From: Paraburkholderia sp. BCC1885
GTDB taxonomy: Bacteria > Pseudomonadota > Gammaproteobacteria > Burkholderiales > Burkholderiaceae
NCBI RefSeq assembly: GCF_900996235.1
Contig: NZ_CAAJGM010000111.1
Coordinates: forward strand, 62,001-126,000
Reading direction: 5' to 3'
DNA: 64,000 nucleotides
The position numbers and the translations under genes are program-made. This document shows, piece by piece, positions 1 to 7,939 of the stretch; position 1 is the stretch's first letter; each line of letters opens with the position of its first letter. The notes under the pieces are model-generated. The model made no database searches, was not told the origin of the DNA, and saw only the letters and a program-made list of their open reading frames with translations.

Positions 1-50
1 CCATCGGCTTCGCCACTGGCGGTCCGCGCCGCATGCAATGCGTTTTCCAT
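1..50 (-). CDS. 5' end of an unidentified gene, cut by the window edge
   Basis: A reading frame opens with ATG at 50 and runs off the left edge after about 16 codons (MENALHAARTASGEAD). A GGGAGA ribosome-binding site lies 6-7 bases upstream, and a promoter with an operator-like palindrome lies at 106-148. The fragment is too short to identify. It follows the conjugation genes in the same direction but after a terminator (191-221), so it looks like the first gene of a separate transcript in the same element. Confidence 0.45.
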   Translation of the reverse strand, partial: MENALHAARTASGEAD

Positions 51-105
51 GTGTTCTCCCGCTTGCTGTGTGATTGCCATGGAGCAGAACGATCAATCAA
101 AAAAA

Positions 106-148
106 TACGTATGAGATATATGATACGTAACAAAAAACAGATGCGCAA
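106..148 (-). promoter_or_regulatory. Promoter with CGTAT-N10-ATACG operator, copy 1
   Basis: The perfect inverted repeat TACGTAT-N10-ATACGTA covers 106-129. On the minus strand a sigma70-like promoter overlaps it: -35 TTGCGC (148-143), a 17-base spacer, and -10 TATCAT (125-120) lying across one half-site. It faces the gene starting at 50. The same half-sites with the same 10-base spacing recur at 1479-1498 and 7877-7896, which suggests one shared DNA-binding regulator. Repression is inferred from the overlap with the -10 box. Confidence 0.65.
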
Positions 149-190
149 TCTTTTGTCGAAACAGCGCAAACGAACTGAAGGGGTGCAGAT

Positions 191-221
191 GAAACAACCC
201 CGCATCCATAGGATGGCGGGG
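191..221 (-). terminator. Rho-independent terminator after the gene at 243-851
   Basis: On the minus strand a GC-rich stem (CCCCGC-ATCC paired with GGAT-GCGGGG, one bulged base, 3-base loop, 198-221) is followed by a T-rich tract (TTGTTTC, 197-191). It ends the leftward transcript containing 865-1383 and 243-851. Confidence 0.65.
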
Positions 222-242
222 CCGTGTCCTGAATACATCGAG

Positions 243-851
243 TCAGACGATGACTTCGATATCCGGATGAAAGCGCGCCGAAGCTCGCTCGATCAGCGGA
301 TAGCCGACCCTGAACGACGTGGCCGTCAGCGGCTTGTCGTGATACGCGGCGATGGCCGGATAGGTCACGACGTGGATGTGCTCGAATTCATCGAGTTCGA
401 GCAGGCGCGGCAGCAGGTCGGGACGCCGCGCCACGAAGTCCGATGGCCGGCTCCATTCGTAGCGTGTCTTCGCCCGCGTGCCCTCGTCTTCGATCACCCA
501 TTGCTGCCAGTACTCGGCGATCTGCCCGATCAGTTCCTTCGAAGCACGAAACAGATTCAGGACGTCGTGCTCCTTGACCAGTTCGGGCGGCAGCATTTTC
601 GGATACAGCGGCAGCTCGAAGCCGACCAGAAGATCGATAACGATCATTTCCAGCCGATGCGCGTCGGCGTATTGCCGCGCGTACATCATGCTTTCCATCC
701 GTTGATGTCCGGACAGCCCCGTGATGAAGCCCTCCATTGCCCGCGACAGCGGCAACGTGATCTCGGACACCTTCAGACGCGCAGGAATGTTCCCCGGCTT
801 GTAGAACAGGACAACGCTGACGTCAATGCCCGGACGCTTTGCTTTTATCAT
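243..851 (-). CDS. Hypothetical protein of the conjugative element
   Basis: This encodes a 202-residue protein that I do not recognise. The start ATG at 851 has a strong GAGGAG site five bases upstream. It has no signal peptide and no obvious membrane segment. The composition is that of an ordinary soluble protein with charged helices and a conserved-looking C-terminal part (residues about 150-202). It follows the gene at 865-1383 with only 13 bases between them and is followed by a terminator, so the two form a short operon driven from the promoter near 1500. A role in the conjugative element is inferred only from position. Confidence 0.7.
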   Translation of the reverse strand: MIKAKRPGIDVSVVLFYKPGNIPARLKVSEITLPLSRAMEGFITGLSGHQRMESMMYARQYADAHRLEMIVIDLLVGFELPLYPKMLPPELVKEHDVLNLFRASKELIGQIAEYWQQWVIEDEGTRAKTRYEWSRPSDFVARRPDLLPRLLELDEFEHIHVVTYPAIAAYHDKPLTATSFRVGYPLIERASARFHPDIEVIV

Positions 852-864
852 TCGCGCTCCTCAC

Positions 865-1383
865 CTAGTCGTCCTTTCGCCACGATCCTCGCGCGAGAGG
901 ATCGCGTATGCCCTGGCGCGCCGCTACGTCGCGGGCGATACTTTCGAGGGTTTGCCTTTTCTTCTTGCCGGATTCGGTGGGCAGGCGGTCAGTGGCTTCG
1001 ATGAGCCGCTCGACCGGCTTGCTGACGCCGCCCTGGCCGCTGTCCCAGCGGTACGACGCCGCTTTCTCCCGGCCGTGGGTCGTGGCGAACAATGCCTTGT
1101 CCGTCGGGTTGTCCGGATCGTAGCCAAGGTCGATCATGTGCTGCCGGATGTTGATGATGCGGCGTATCGGAATTGTTGCGGGATTACGTTCATAAAAATC
1201 CAGCAAAATGCACACGGTATTGTCTGCCAGCACCGCCGACGGACTCTTCTGCAACGCCGTCCACTTGGCGCGCTGCAAGCCGAAGATCTCACATGCCGAA
1301 CTGATGGAAAGACCGTACTTCACCCGGAATTTTTCCAGGTCGAGCGCCAGGATGGGCCCTTTGCCACTTTGCTTTTGCGTCAT
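865..1383 (-). CDS. Hypothetical protein with a possible N-terminal helix-turn-helix
   Basis: This is a 172-residue protein if ATG at 1383 is the start. That start lacks a clear ribosome-binding site, and a longer TTG-initiated form from 1452 is possible. Residues about 18-60 (KYGLSISSACEIFGL onward) look like a Cro/XRE-like helix-turn-helix followed by a helix ending LLDFYERNP. The C-terminal third is basic and rich in Lys/Arg (SGKKKR). It is the first gene of a two-gene operon whose promoter carries the shared palindrome, so an autoregulated DNA-binding protein is a reasonable guess. It is a guess: the fold has not been verified. Confidence 0.65.
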   Translation of the reverse strand: MTQKQSGKGPILALDLEKFRVKYGLSISSACEIFGLQRAKWTALQKSPSAVLADNTVCILLDFYERNPATIPIRRIINIRQHMIDLGYDPDNPTDKALFATTHGREKAASYRWDSGQGGVSKPVERLIEATDRLPTESGKKKRQTLESIARDVAARQGIRDPLARGSWRKDD

Positions 1384-1478
1384 AGTTTCGGCGCTGCTTG
1401 AATGACCGTTTCGATTTGCACGTGAATTCTGCCTGCTGCTGCAACCCTGCAATCCATACGGAGCTCCGGCGTGGATTA

Positions 1479-1518
1479 TGTATCGACTTGATTATACGCA
1501 TTAATTACGGGGTTTGAA
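1479..1518 (-). promoter_or_regulatory. Promoter with CGTAT-N10-ATACG operator, copy 2
   Basis: The near-palindrome TGTAT-N10-ATACG lies at 1479-1498. On the minus strand the perfect -10 box TATAAT (1496-1491) overlaps the palindrome, with -35 TTCAAA (1518-1513) and a 16-base spacer. Read on the minus strand, this copy shares CGTAT, AT and GTCGATAC at the same places as the + strand of copy 3. It drives the gene at 865-1383. Confidence 0.65.
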
Positions 1519-1609
1519 TACTATCTCCCGCGAGATCAGTCATTTCCATTCATCTGATTAATATCACAATCATCGACGCAGTTTCCACGCAGCACCACGA
1601 GACAACCGC

Positions 1610-2149
1610 TCAGCGCGACCTCCACGCTACCACGCGGCCTCGCACATCGGTGTGAATGAAATCGCGCGCATAAAAGCCAACCCCGCCCTGCTGGGACAGA
1701 TAGGCGAGGCGTCCCATGTACTCACTCGGGACAGAGGGCGTGCTGATATCTCCGGCGCGAAACACCATCCGTTCATCCGGCAGATGATACGAGGCGAGCG
1801 CGCCCTCGTAAAAGTCGTTGGTCGCCTTGGTGCGCAGGCCGGAGTGAATGTCGAATCGTGCGTGATGTCCGTAGGCGGCGAGCCACGCCTGCATCCACGA
1901 CCACTGCTGCAGCAGGCGCCAGTCGGGCGTACCGACGACCCCCGCCCGCACGTCGCGCATCATCCAGGCAATGGCGCGGAATCCCTCGTCGGTCGAATAA
2001 TCGATGTTGGCCTCGTCCGCGCCACGCCGCACCCACAGTAGCGTCGGAACCGCGCTCGCCGCCTCGGCGTTCGCCCGGGTCGGTGCGACCAGCGGCGCTA
2101 GCGAGACAGCCGCCGCAAACGTTTTGCAAAACGCCCGGCGCCCGATCAT
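1610..2149 (-). CDS. DUF882 / peptidase M15-like exported protein
   Basis: This 179-residue protein resembles the DUF882 (YcbK, M15-like) family, which contains zinc-dependent murein-active or murein-binding proteins. The N-terminus has a Tat-type signal (IGRRAFCKTF, then a hydrophobic stretch ending near residue 30). The C-terminal half carries the family's conserved blocks: FDIHSGLRTKATN, a VFRAGDIS block and FIHTDVRGR. The chosen ATG at 2149 overlaps the end of trbC by four bases, so it is translationally coupled to the coupling-protein gene. It probably modifies the cell wall at the transfer apparatus. The family call is fairly firm; the substrate is inferred. Confidence 0.75.
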   Translation of the reverse strand: MIGRRAFCKTFAAAVSLAPLVAPTRANAEAASAVPTLLWVRRGADEANIDYSTDEGFRAIAWMMRDVRAGVVGTPDWRLLQQWSWMQAWLAAYGHHARFDIHSGLRTKATNDFYEGALASYHLPDERMVFRAGDISTPSVPSEYMGRLAYLSQQGGVGFYARDFIHTDVRGRVVAWRSR

Positions 2150-4764
2150 TGCCGCGCTCCGCTGCCCGAACGGCTCATCGTCTCTTCGACCCGGCTGAGC
2201 AGATTGTCCAGTTCGCTTGCCGAAATGACGGCCGCCGGGCCGTTCCATTTCAATTGTGCGGAAATTTTCGCTTCCATGTGCTTTACCGAGGCGAGCGGGT
2301 TCTCACGGCCAAGGCTTGCCTCGATGCCCGCGAGCGCGGCAGTGGTCGTTTCGGTGAAGCCGAGCACGAACTCGCCCGCGACGGCATCGTCCGGCTTTTC
2401 ACACAACGGCGGGTTTTGATAGACGGGATTGCGGACCAGTTGCAGGCGGCTTTCCAGCGGGACGTCCGGCGCGTGCGGCGGGGCCGGTATTGCATTGGGC
2501 ACCGTATCCAGCGCCGCGGTTGCCACTGCGGTTGCAGGCGCGGTTGTCATTGTGGCGCTCACCTGCGCCGGCATTTCGGTTCGCGCCGCCGCTGGCATCG
2601 CGCCTTCTTCGCGGACCTTCGCCGCAGCAACGTCGACCGACGCCGCGGCTGCCTCCGTATCGACCGGCTCCCAATACCTGCCAGCTTCGTCCGCACGATG
2701 CGCACGCATCGCCTCGACGGCTGCGCTGTAGTACGCAATGCCACGCTCGACCGCCGTTACGTCCGGGTGTTGCGTTTCGATGCGGCGGTATGTATCGCGC
2801 ACCGCGTCCAGCACGGGATCGGTCGTTTCGACATACGCAGGCACATGGCCGAGCCGGATCTTCTCCGCGATCCGGTCGATCGCGGTAAGCCGCTTGTCGC
2901 TTTGCCTGATCGGCTTGAGCTTGGCGGCAAGATCCGCGCGCGCGGGCCGCTCGACCTGCAGGAAGCGATTCAGGCGAAACGGCAGCTTGGTCTTTTCCAT
3001 CGAGTGGAACCATGTGAAGCTGCGCGCCCGCGTCACCTGATCCTTGAAGATCAGCACGCCTTCCATTTCCTTAAGCGCCTTCAGTTCCTGCAGTTCGATG
3101 CGGTCGCGGCGCTGAATCGAGCCGCTCAGATTGCGCCGGTAATGAGTCGAAGTGAAGTGGTTGACCGAGCCCTCGTAGGAACCCACTTCTACTGAAATCG
3201 ATTCGCCCGCCACTTTCTTGAACACGTCCAGCGTCTTGTCGGGGTCCTCGAGCGCCAGCGAATATTTGATCTTCGTGTTCGCGATCATCGAATCGACTTC
3301 TTCCTTGTTGTCGCCTTTCGCCATTGCAGCAATGTCCTGCCCTGCGGCGATCATCATGAATCCGAGGCTGCGCGCCTGGGCGAACATCAGCGCGATCCCT
3401 TCGGCGAAGTAGTAGCCGAGCTCGTCCATCGTGATGATGTACGGCGCGGGCGATTTGGTCGCTTTGGTGTCGATGATGTCCGCGTAGGTCCCTTCCAGCT
3501 TGTGGCCGAGGTTCATGGCCATCATCAGCCGGATGCTGGAGACGATCAGCTTGCCGAGGTTGGCGGCTTCCTGCGACGATTTCTCCAGCGTCGGAATCAT
3601 CACGACGAGGACGCGCCGGTTCAACAGCACGTCCATCATGTCCACTTCCGAAAATTTGTCCTTGAAGATGTGGCCGTAGGTATCCATCAGCATGGAGAGC
3701 GTGCGCGAGTACTGTCCGGTCAGATAGCCGTGCTGATCGAACACCGTCTGATCCCATTTCTCCGGCTGGTGCGCGAGTTCCGGCCGAAAACCCGGCAGGC
3801 CCGTTTCCAGATAGGCCTTGATCGGCAAAAACGCGAACTCGGGAATCTCGCCTTTCTTGCCCTTCAGATACAGCTTGACCAGATTCGGCAGCGCCAGATG
3901 TTCGCGGATCACGCCAATCGACAGCGTGATATTGCCGACCGCGCGCTCGTAGCAGAGCGTGCGAATCAGCGCGTCCATCATGTTGACGGCCTTTTGCTGC
4001 CATTGCGCGCCGTCGCCGCTCGCCTTCGGCAACAGCGCCGACGAGAGTTGCGAGAGAAAGTCCGGGCCGCCCTCGTACCAGGGGTTCGTGCCGTTCGAGG
4101 TCTTTTCGGTGGTTTTCTTCGTCTTGTACGGATCGGCGCCGCCTGTCATGAAGTTGAGAACCAGGTAGTCATCCTCACGACCTACCCGCCGGCACAATGC
4201 CCATACCGAGGCATGCAGGCTCGAATCCGCCTTGCCGTCCGAATAGAAAAAGCCGGAGCCCCACGACAGCGCGTTGAAGCACAGCGACAGCAAGGTCACG
4301 GTCTTGCCTGAACCGGTCGTGCCCATCAGCAGCATGTGCGTGCGGGCGTCGTCGTTAGTTGCCCACAATTCCCGCAGATGCTCGGCACGGTCGGCCGAGC
4401 GCTGGTTGCCGAGATAGACGATGCCCTCCGCCGGCTTACGCTCGATGATCTCGCCTTTTCCGCCAGGATGGGGCTTGCCGGCGTCGAGCGACGGATCGAT
4501 GCCGCCGAGGTCTTTGGGATAGCGCATCGGCATCTCGTGACGCTGCCACGAGAACCAGCCCTGCGCGAGCAGGATGACGATCGTCATCGGCAGCCACATA
4601 AAGGCCAGCACGCACGCGGCGATGCCCATGCCGATCTGGAATTTCGCATACTGGCCCGGTTGCCTCAGCCACGCGGCGAACCGTTCGGTCGCCGTGCGCG
4701 GGTCGAGCGTGATGCGCTGCTGGTCGATCTCCTGCCATCGCGAGGTGCCATATTGTTGTGCCAT
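2146..4764 (-). CDS. trbC: Type IVB conjugation coupling ATPase (TrbC/DotL/IcmO-like)
   Basis: This 872-residue inner-membrane ATPase resembles the DotL/IcmO and R64 TrbC coupling proteins, which bring DNA or protein substrates to a type IVB secretion channel. A hydrophobic hairpin lies at residues about 44-70. Walker A is GTTGSGKT (148-155), and a Walker B-like stretch reads IITMDELGYY near residue 450. The last 170 residues are Ala/Pro-rich and probably bind adaptors. It is preceded by trbB after 51 bases and overlaps the DUF882 gene. The order trbA-trbB-trbC matches the I-type plasmid R64. Walker motifs and length look intact. Confidence 0.88.
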   Translation of the reverse strand: MAQQYGTSRWQEIDQQRITLDPRTATERFAAWLRQPGQYAKFQIGMGIAACVLAFMWLPMTIVILLAQGWFSWQRHEMPMRYPKDLGGIDPSLDAGKPHPGGKGEIIERKPAEGIVYLGNQRSADRAEHLRELWATNDDARTHMLLMGTTGSGKTVTLLSLCFNALSWGSGFFYSDGKADSSLHASVWALCRRVGREDDYLVLNFMTGGADPYKTKKTTEKTSNGTNPWYEGGPDFLSQLSSALLPKASGDGAQWQQKAVNMMDALIRTLCYERAVGNITLSIGVIREHLALPNLVKLYLKGKKGEIPEFAFLPIKAYLETGLPGFRPELAHQPEKWDQTVFDQHGYLTGQYSRTLSMLMDTYGHIFKDKFSEVDMMDVLLNRRVLVVMIPTLEKSSQEAANLGKLIVSSIRLMMAMNLGHKLEGTYADIIDTKATKSPAPYIITMDELGYYFAEGIALMFAQARSLGFMMIAAGQDIAAMAKGDNKEEVDSMIANTKIKYSLALEDPDKTLDVFKKVAGESISVEVGSYEGSVNHFTSTHYRRNLSGSIQRRDRIELQELKALKEMEGVLIFKDQVTRARSFTWFHSMEKTKLPFRLNRFLQVERPARADLAAKLKPIRQSDKRLTAIDRIAEKIRLGHVPAYVETTDPVLDAVRDTYRRIETQHPDVTAVERGIAYYSAAVEAMRAHRADEAGRYWEPVDTEAAAASVDVAAAKVREEGAMPAAARTEMPAQVSATMTTAPATAVATAALDTVPNAIPAPPHAPDVPLESRLQLVRNPVYQNPPLCEKPDDAVAGEFVLGFTETTTAALAGIEASLGRENPLASVKHMEAKISAQLKWNGPAAVISASELDNLLSRVEETMSRSGSGARQ

Positions 4765-4815
4765 ACGCCGCCCGGTTCCTTCTCAACGGTAAGACTGCCC
4801 GTGCCTGCTCTCGCG

Positions 4816-5925
4816 CTATTGCGCGGCCGCCTGGCTGCGAATCGCGCCGGCGCTCGCGCCCGCGGCGAACACGTAGCCGCTGCCGCTCACGACGCGCGGC
4901 GTCGAATTGAAGCCAAGCGAGTCGAACGCCTGCATGTTGGCCTTGATGCCGCTGTACGCGCGCGCGCATTCGTCGCCTGCGACCGGCTCGCCGGGTTTTG
5001 CGTGCGTCATGGTGTCGATCCATTTCTGTTTGCGATCCGTGGCGCACAGAATCTGCGCGGCCACCTTCGCCGAGCCGTCCTGATACGCAACCGGCAACAC
5101 GTAGACGGAGAAGTCTTTGGCGAGATCGTCGATGTGCGACTCGAACTGTTTACAAGCCGGACAGTTGGGATCCGAATACACGTAGAGGGTTCGCTTCGGC
5201 GGCTGATTGTCGAGACCGAAATGAATCGAGGTCATCGCGCGGGCCACGTCCGGTGCGGGATCGGCTGCATGTCCTCCGACGGCAGGTGCGGCCGCCTGCA
5301 TCTCAGGCTGGGTCGCGGCGAACGCGGGCTGGATCGGGAATGGCGCCGCTGCGGCGCCGGCGAGCGGCGCCGGCTCGGCTAAAGCCGCGACGGGCAAGCC
5401 GGACGGCTGCGCCATCTGCGCCGGATTGGCCTGCGCGGCGCTCACCAGCGATTTGAGCATTTCGAGCGAGCCGTTATGCGAGTCCAGAAACCGCACCGCC
5501 GCCATGGCGACGATCAACGTGAGGAACGGCGCGCCCGCGTAACGCAGCAGCATGCGCCAGTTATGCCGGCGGCGTTGGCCGATCACGTAGCGCTGCACGG
5601 CCAGTTGAACCAGCGACAGGCCGTGGCGCGCATCCGTCTCGGTCGCAAAACGTTCGATCAGCGCGATCTTCTCCTGTCCGTCGACCTCGCTGATAAACAC
5701 GAGCCCGTGATTCGCGGTGGCGCCGGCTTGCGATTCCTCCGGCCGCGCGGCGCCGGAAGAAATGGAGAACGCGCCGGTGGCCGCGGCGGTGCCGCTGGCA
5801 AAGCGGGTGCGCGTGGCCGCGCTCAGATAGCCGGTTTTCATGAAGGATGTGAAAACCGTGCCGTCCGGCTCGACCAGAACGAGGTCCCGGGCTTCACGCC
5901 GGGTTCTTTCAAACTTAAGTTTCAT
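4816..5925 (-). CDS. trbB: DsbC-like thioredoxin-fold protein of the type IVB conjugation locus (TrbB-like)
   Basis: This is a 369-residue protein. One membrane segment (about 128-146) separates a cytoplasmic N-terminal domain from a Pro/Ala-rich linker. A periplasmic C-terminal thioredoxin fold of the DsbC/DsbG type follows, with redox motif C255-P-A-C258 preceded by YVYSDPN. It probably isomerises or reduces disulfides in the transfer apparatus, as proposed for R64 TrbB. The start ATG at 5925 has GAGGAA upstream. The N-terminal 120 residues are longer than in plain DsbC proteins. Order and direction with trbA and trbC support the assignment. Confidence 0.82.
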   Translation of the reverse strand: MKLKFERTRREARDLVLVEPDGTVFTSFMKTGYLSAATRTRFASGTAAATGAFSISSGAARPEESQAGATANHGLVFISEVDGQEKIALIERFATETDARHGLSLVQLAVQRYVIGQRRRHNWRMLLRYAGAPFLTLIVAMAAVRFLDSHNGSLEMLKSLVSAAQANPAQMAQPSGLPVAALAEPAPLAGAAAAPFPIQPAFAATQPEMQAAAPAVGGHAADPAPDVARAMTSIHFGLDNQPPKRTLYVYSDPNCPACKQFESHIDDLAKDFSVYVLPVAYQDGSAKVAAQILCATDRKQKWIDTMTHAKPGEPVAGDECARAYSGIKANMQAFDSLGFNSTPRVVSGSGYVFAAGASAGAIRSQAAAQ

Positions 5926-5956
5926 ATGGATTCCTCACCGAAATTTCGGTTGTCGG

Positions 5957-7018
5957 TTACAGCACCCCGGTTTCCTCGAGATAGCGTTGCAATGCCTTGA
6001 CGGCATCTTCGACGTGCGGAGCCGTCAGCACGCTGTTGTTGTCCCACGCCACCTCTTCGGCCTGCATCTGGTTGAATACGCCGGCCGCTTCCATGAACGG
6101 CACCTTGCGGCCCGCCGTATTCAGCGGATACCACAGCGCGCGGTCGAGCGGCTTGAGCCAGATAAAATTCGAAGACGGCAGCACGCCCATCTGGCGGGAT
6201 TCGATCAGGAGCGCCATTAGCAGGGTTCGCGGATAGGGATGCTTGAGCAGCCAGTCGCGCGCCGCTTTGGCCTGGGCGCAACGCCCGAACGCCTCACGCG
6301 CCAGTGTCAGATTGGGCCGCGACGCGGTATTGATCGCGCTATAGTTCAAGGCATCCACTAGCGCTTTCGAACCATCCTGGTCCTTGAAGAAGACGCGCAG
6401 GCCGAAGATCGCGAACAGGGCCTTTTCGATGTCGCTTAGTTGTGCCAGCGAATTGACCGGCTTGCCGAGCTGGCCCACCAGCAGATCGCGCGTGCGCGCC
6501 AGATCCAGCCGTTGGTTGACGATCAGCCCATGCCTCGCCACCCACTCTTCCGGATGCATCGAGGAGGCCCATTCCGGCGCGAGATCGTTCGACAGATCCC
6601 GGCGAAGAATGGGTGCGACGGCGGAAAAGCTGCGGCTTTGCACCTCCAGCAGCGACTGAATGGTATGGACGCGCGTGGCGCGCACCACCGGATGGCGCGC
6701 GGCGCGCCACGCGAACCAGCCGCTCAGGGTGACCGGAATGACCAGATAGAACGCGCCGATCTGCCAGCCGAGACTAAACAGTTCGCCCAGCGTAAGAATC
6801 CGCGCATAGCGGACGTAGATCTCCAGACGCGCGCGCAGCGCGGCAGCCGTTCCCGAAATATGCGCAATCGGCAAAACTTCGAGTGCCTTCCAGGCCAGCA
6901 CCATGCGCGCGATGGCTTCGTGCTTCAGATGCCAGAGCAGCATGGTCGAGCCCACCACGACGACGAGCGCCAGCGCGAGAATCGGCCCGGAGGTCCGGTT
7001 GTTTACCTGATCCTGCAT
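5957..7018 (-). CDS. trbA: Type IVB secretion/conjugation protein of the DotM/IcmP-TrbA family
   Basis: This 353-residue inner-membrane protein has two N-terminal membrane segments (about 12-30 and 84-104) and a large soluble C-terminal domain. The sequence WASSMHPEEWVARHGL, the spacing of the segments and the C-terminal block NFIWLKPLDRALWYPLNTAG are those of the DotM/IcmP family. DotM joins the DotL ATPase in the coupling complex. The start ATG at 7018 has GAGAGG upstream and overlaps the end of the transglycosylase gene by 16 bases. With trbB and trbC it forms the trbABC unit known from I-type plasmids. Confidence 0.85.
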   Translation of the reverse strand: MQDQVNNRTSGPILALALVVVVGSTMLLWHLKHEAIARMVLAWKALEVLPIAHISGTAAALRARLEIYVRYARILTLGELFSLGWQIGAFYLVIPVTLSGWFAWRAARHPVVRATRVHTIQSLLEVQSRSFSAVAPILRRDLSNDLAPEWASSMHPEEWVARHGLIVNQRLDLARTRDLLVGQLGKPVNSLAQLSDIEKALFAIFGLRVFFKDQDGSKALVDALNYSAINTASRPNLTLAREAFGRCAQAKAARDWLLKHPYPRTLLMALLIESRQMGVLPSSNFIWLKPLDRALWYPLNTAGRKVPFMEAAGVFNQMQAEEVAWDNNSVLTAPHVEDAVKALQRYLEETGVL

Positions 7019-7428
7019 CCGAACCTCTCCGCCTGCTGCGCCACCTGCAAAACGTAGCGATCGTGTTCGCCAGGTGTGCGGCTGTGGTAATTGCCGACAC
7101 CCGCCCAGAAGTTGCCGGTAGCATTGATTTCGTAGCGGATGATGTAGGCTGAGCCATTCACAGCAAGGCAGGCGTTATTGGCGAAATCCGCCGCGCCGAT
7201 GCCGAACTTTCGCTGGAAATAGTTCATCCAGACAGTATTGATCTGCGTGATGCCGTAGTCCTTCGTGCCGTTGCCGTTCGACCTCACCAGGCCTGGCCGC
7301 AGATCGCCGCTGGACTCGACTTCATGGACCGCATGCAGGATGCACGACGGCACCTGGTACTTGGCCTCGGCTTCGATCACGCAAGCCTGAAAGGTCTGCT
7401 CGGGAATCGGAAATGGCAGGTATGGCAT
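7003..7428 (-). CDS. Lytic transglycosylase of the conjugation module (PilT/VirB1-like)
   Basis: This 141-residue SLT-type transglycosylase has the catalytic block ILHAVHEVESSGD (Glu in HEVESSG), then DYGITQIN and a C-terminal YHSRTPGEHDRYV. These are the usual goose-type lysozyme-like motifs. It would open peptidoglycan for assembly of the transfer channel. No clear signal peptide is visible from ATG 7428, which is typical of some small plasmid transglycosylases. The gene starts one base after the stop of the 140-residue upstream gene and overlaps trbA, so the whole block is one operon. Confidence 0.82.
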   Translation of the reverse strand: MPYLPFPIPEQTFQACVIEAEAKYQVPSCILHAVHEVESSGDLRPGLVRSNGNGTKDYGITQINTVWMNYFQRKFGIGAADFANNACLAVNGSAYIIRYEINATGNFWAGVGNYHSRTPGEHDRYVLQVAQQAERFGCRIR

Positions 7429-7429
7429 G

Positions 7430-7852
7430 CTATTGCCCCGCTTCCATCTGGGCAATGCGCGCCGCCACGCTGGCGATTTTCTGCTCGCTGAACAGCGCCG
7501 CGTATTCACCACCCTTCTGGATCAGGGTCAGCCTCTGCTTTGCCTCCGGCAACGTGTCGATGTGATGCGGCCACTTCAGTTCCATCTCCACCGCAACCGG
7601 AAGCGCCTCGCTAAACGGCACCATGCGGAAAAAGCCGTTCAGCTCGGCATCGCAAGACTCCATCTGGTCCCGGTCCATGCCGCGCACGAGTTTCGCCATA
7701 CGGGCAGCCGCCGTTCTGACGACACGGCGCGTGTCGGCCGATGCCGAGGCATAGCCAAACGCGGCGTCGATCTGGCGGGCGGCCATCTGCCCGGCTGGGG
7801 ACGTCAGCAGGTCGAGCAGATCGTTACGCGGTTGGCCAAGGGTCCGGGACAT
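7430..7852 (-). CDS. Hypothetical protein, first gene of the trb operon
   Basis: This 140-residue protein of unknown family is mostly helical, with a conserved-looking PVAVEMELKWPHHIDTLPEA segment and no signal peptide. The frame stays open far upstream, but ATG 7852 is preferred because a strong promoter with the third operator copy lies immediately upstream (7874-7908). The leader is about 20 bases and has no obvious Shine-Dalgarno sequence, so translation may start from a near-leaderless message. The gene abuts the transglycosylase gene. Confidence 0.65.
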   Translation of the reverse strand: MSRTLGQPRNDLLDLLTSPAGQMAARQIDAAFGYASASADTRRVVRTAAARMAKLVRGMDRDQMESCDAELNGFFRMVPFSEALPVAVEMELKWPHHIDTLPEAKQRLTLIQKGGEYAALFSEQKIASVAARIAQMEAGQ

Positions 7853-7873
7853 GTATGTTACGATGAGGACGTT

Positions 7874-7908
7874 TTTCGTATGATATCGTCGATACGAAAT
7901 TAAGTCAA
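7874..7908 (-). promoter_or_regulatory. Promoter with CGTAT-N10-ATACG operator, copy 3 (trb operon)
   Basis: The perfect inverted repeat TTTCGTAT-N10-ATACGAAA lies at 7874-7899. On the minus strand the promoter is close to consensus: -35 TTGACT (7908-7903), a 17-base spacer and -10 TATCAT (7885-7880). The palindrome occupies the spacer and -10 region. It also lies about 40 bases upstream of the divergent gene at 7940, so one bound protein could control both directions. It shares half-sites and spacing with copies at 106-129 and 1479-1498. Confidence 0.75.
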
Positions 7909-7939
7909 TTCTCTCCTTGATAGTCGAAGAGGTCATTTC

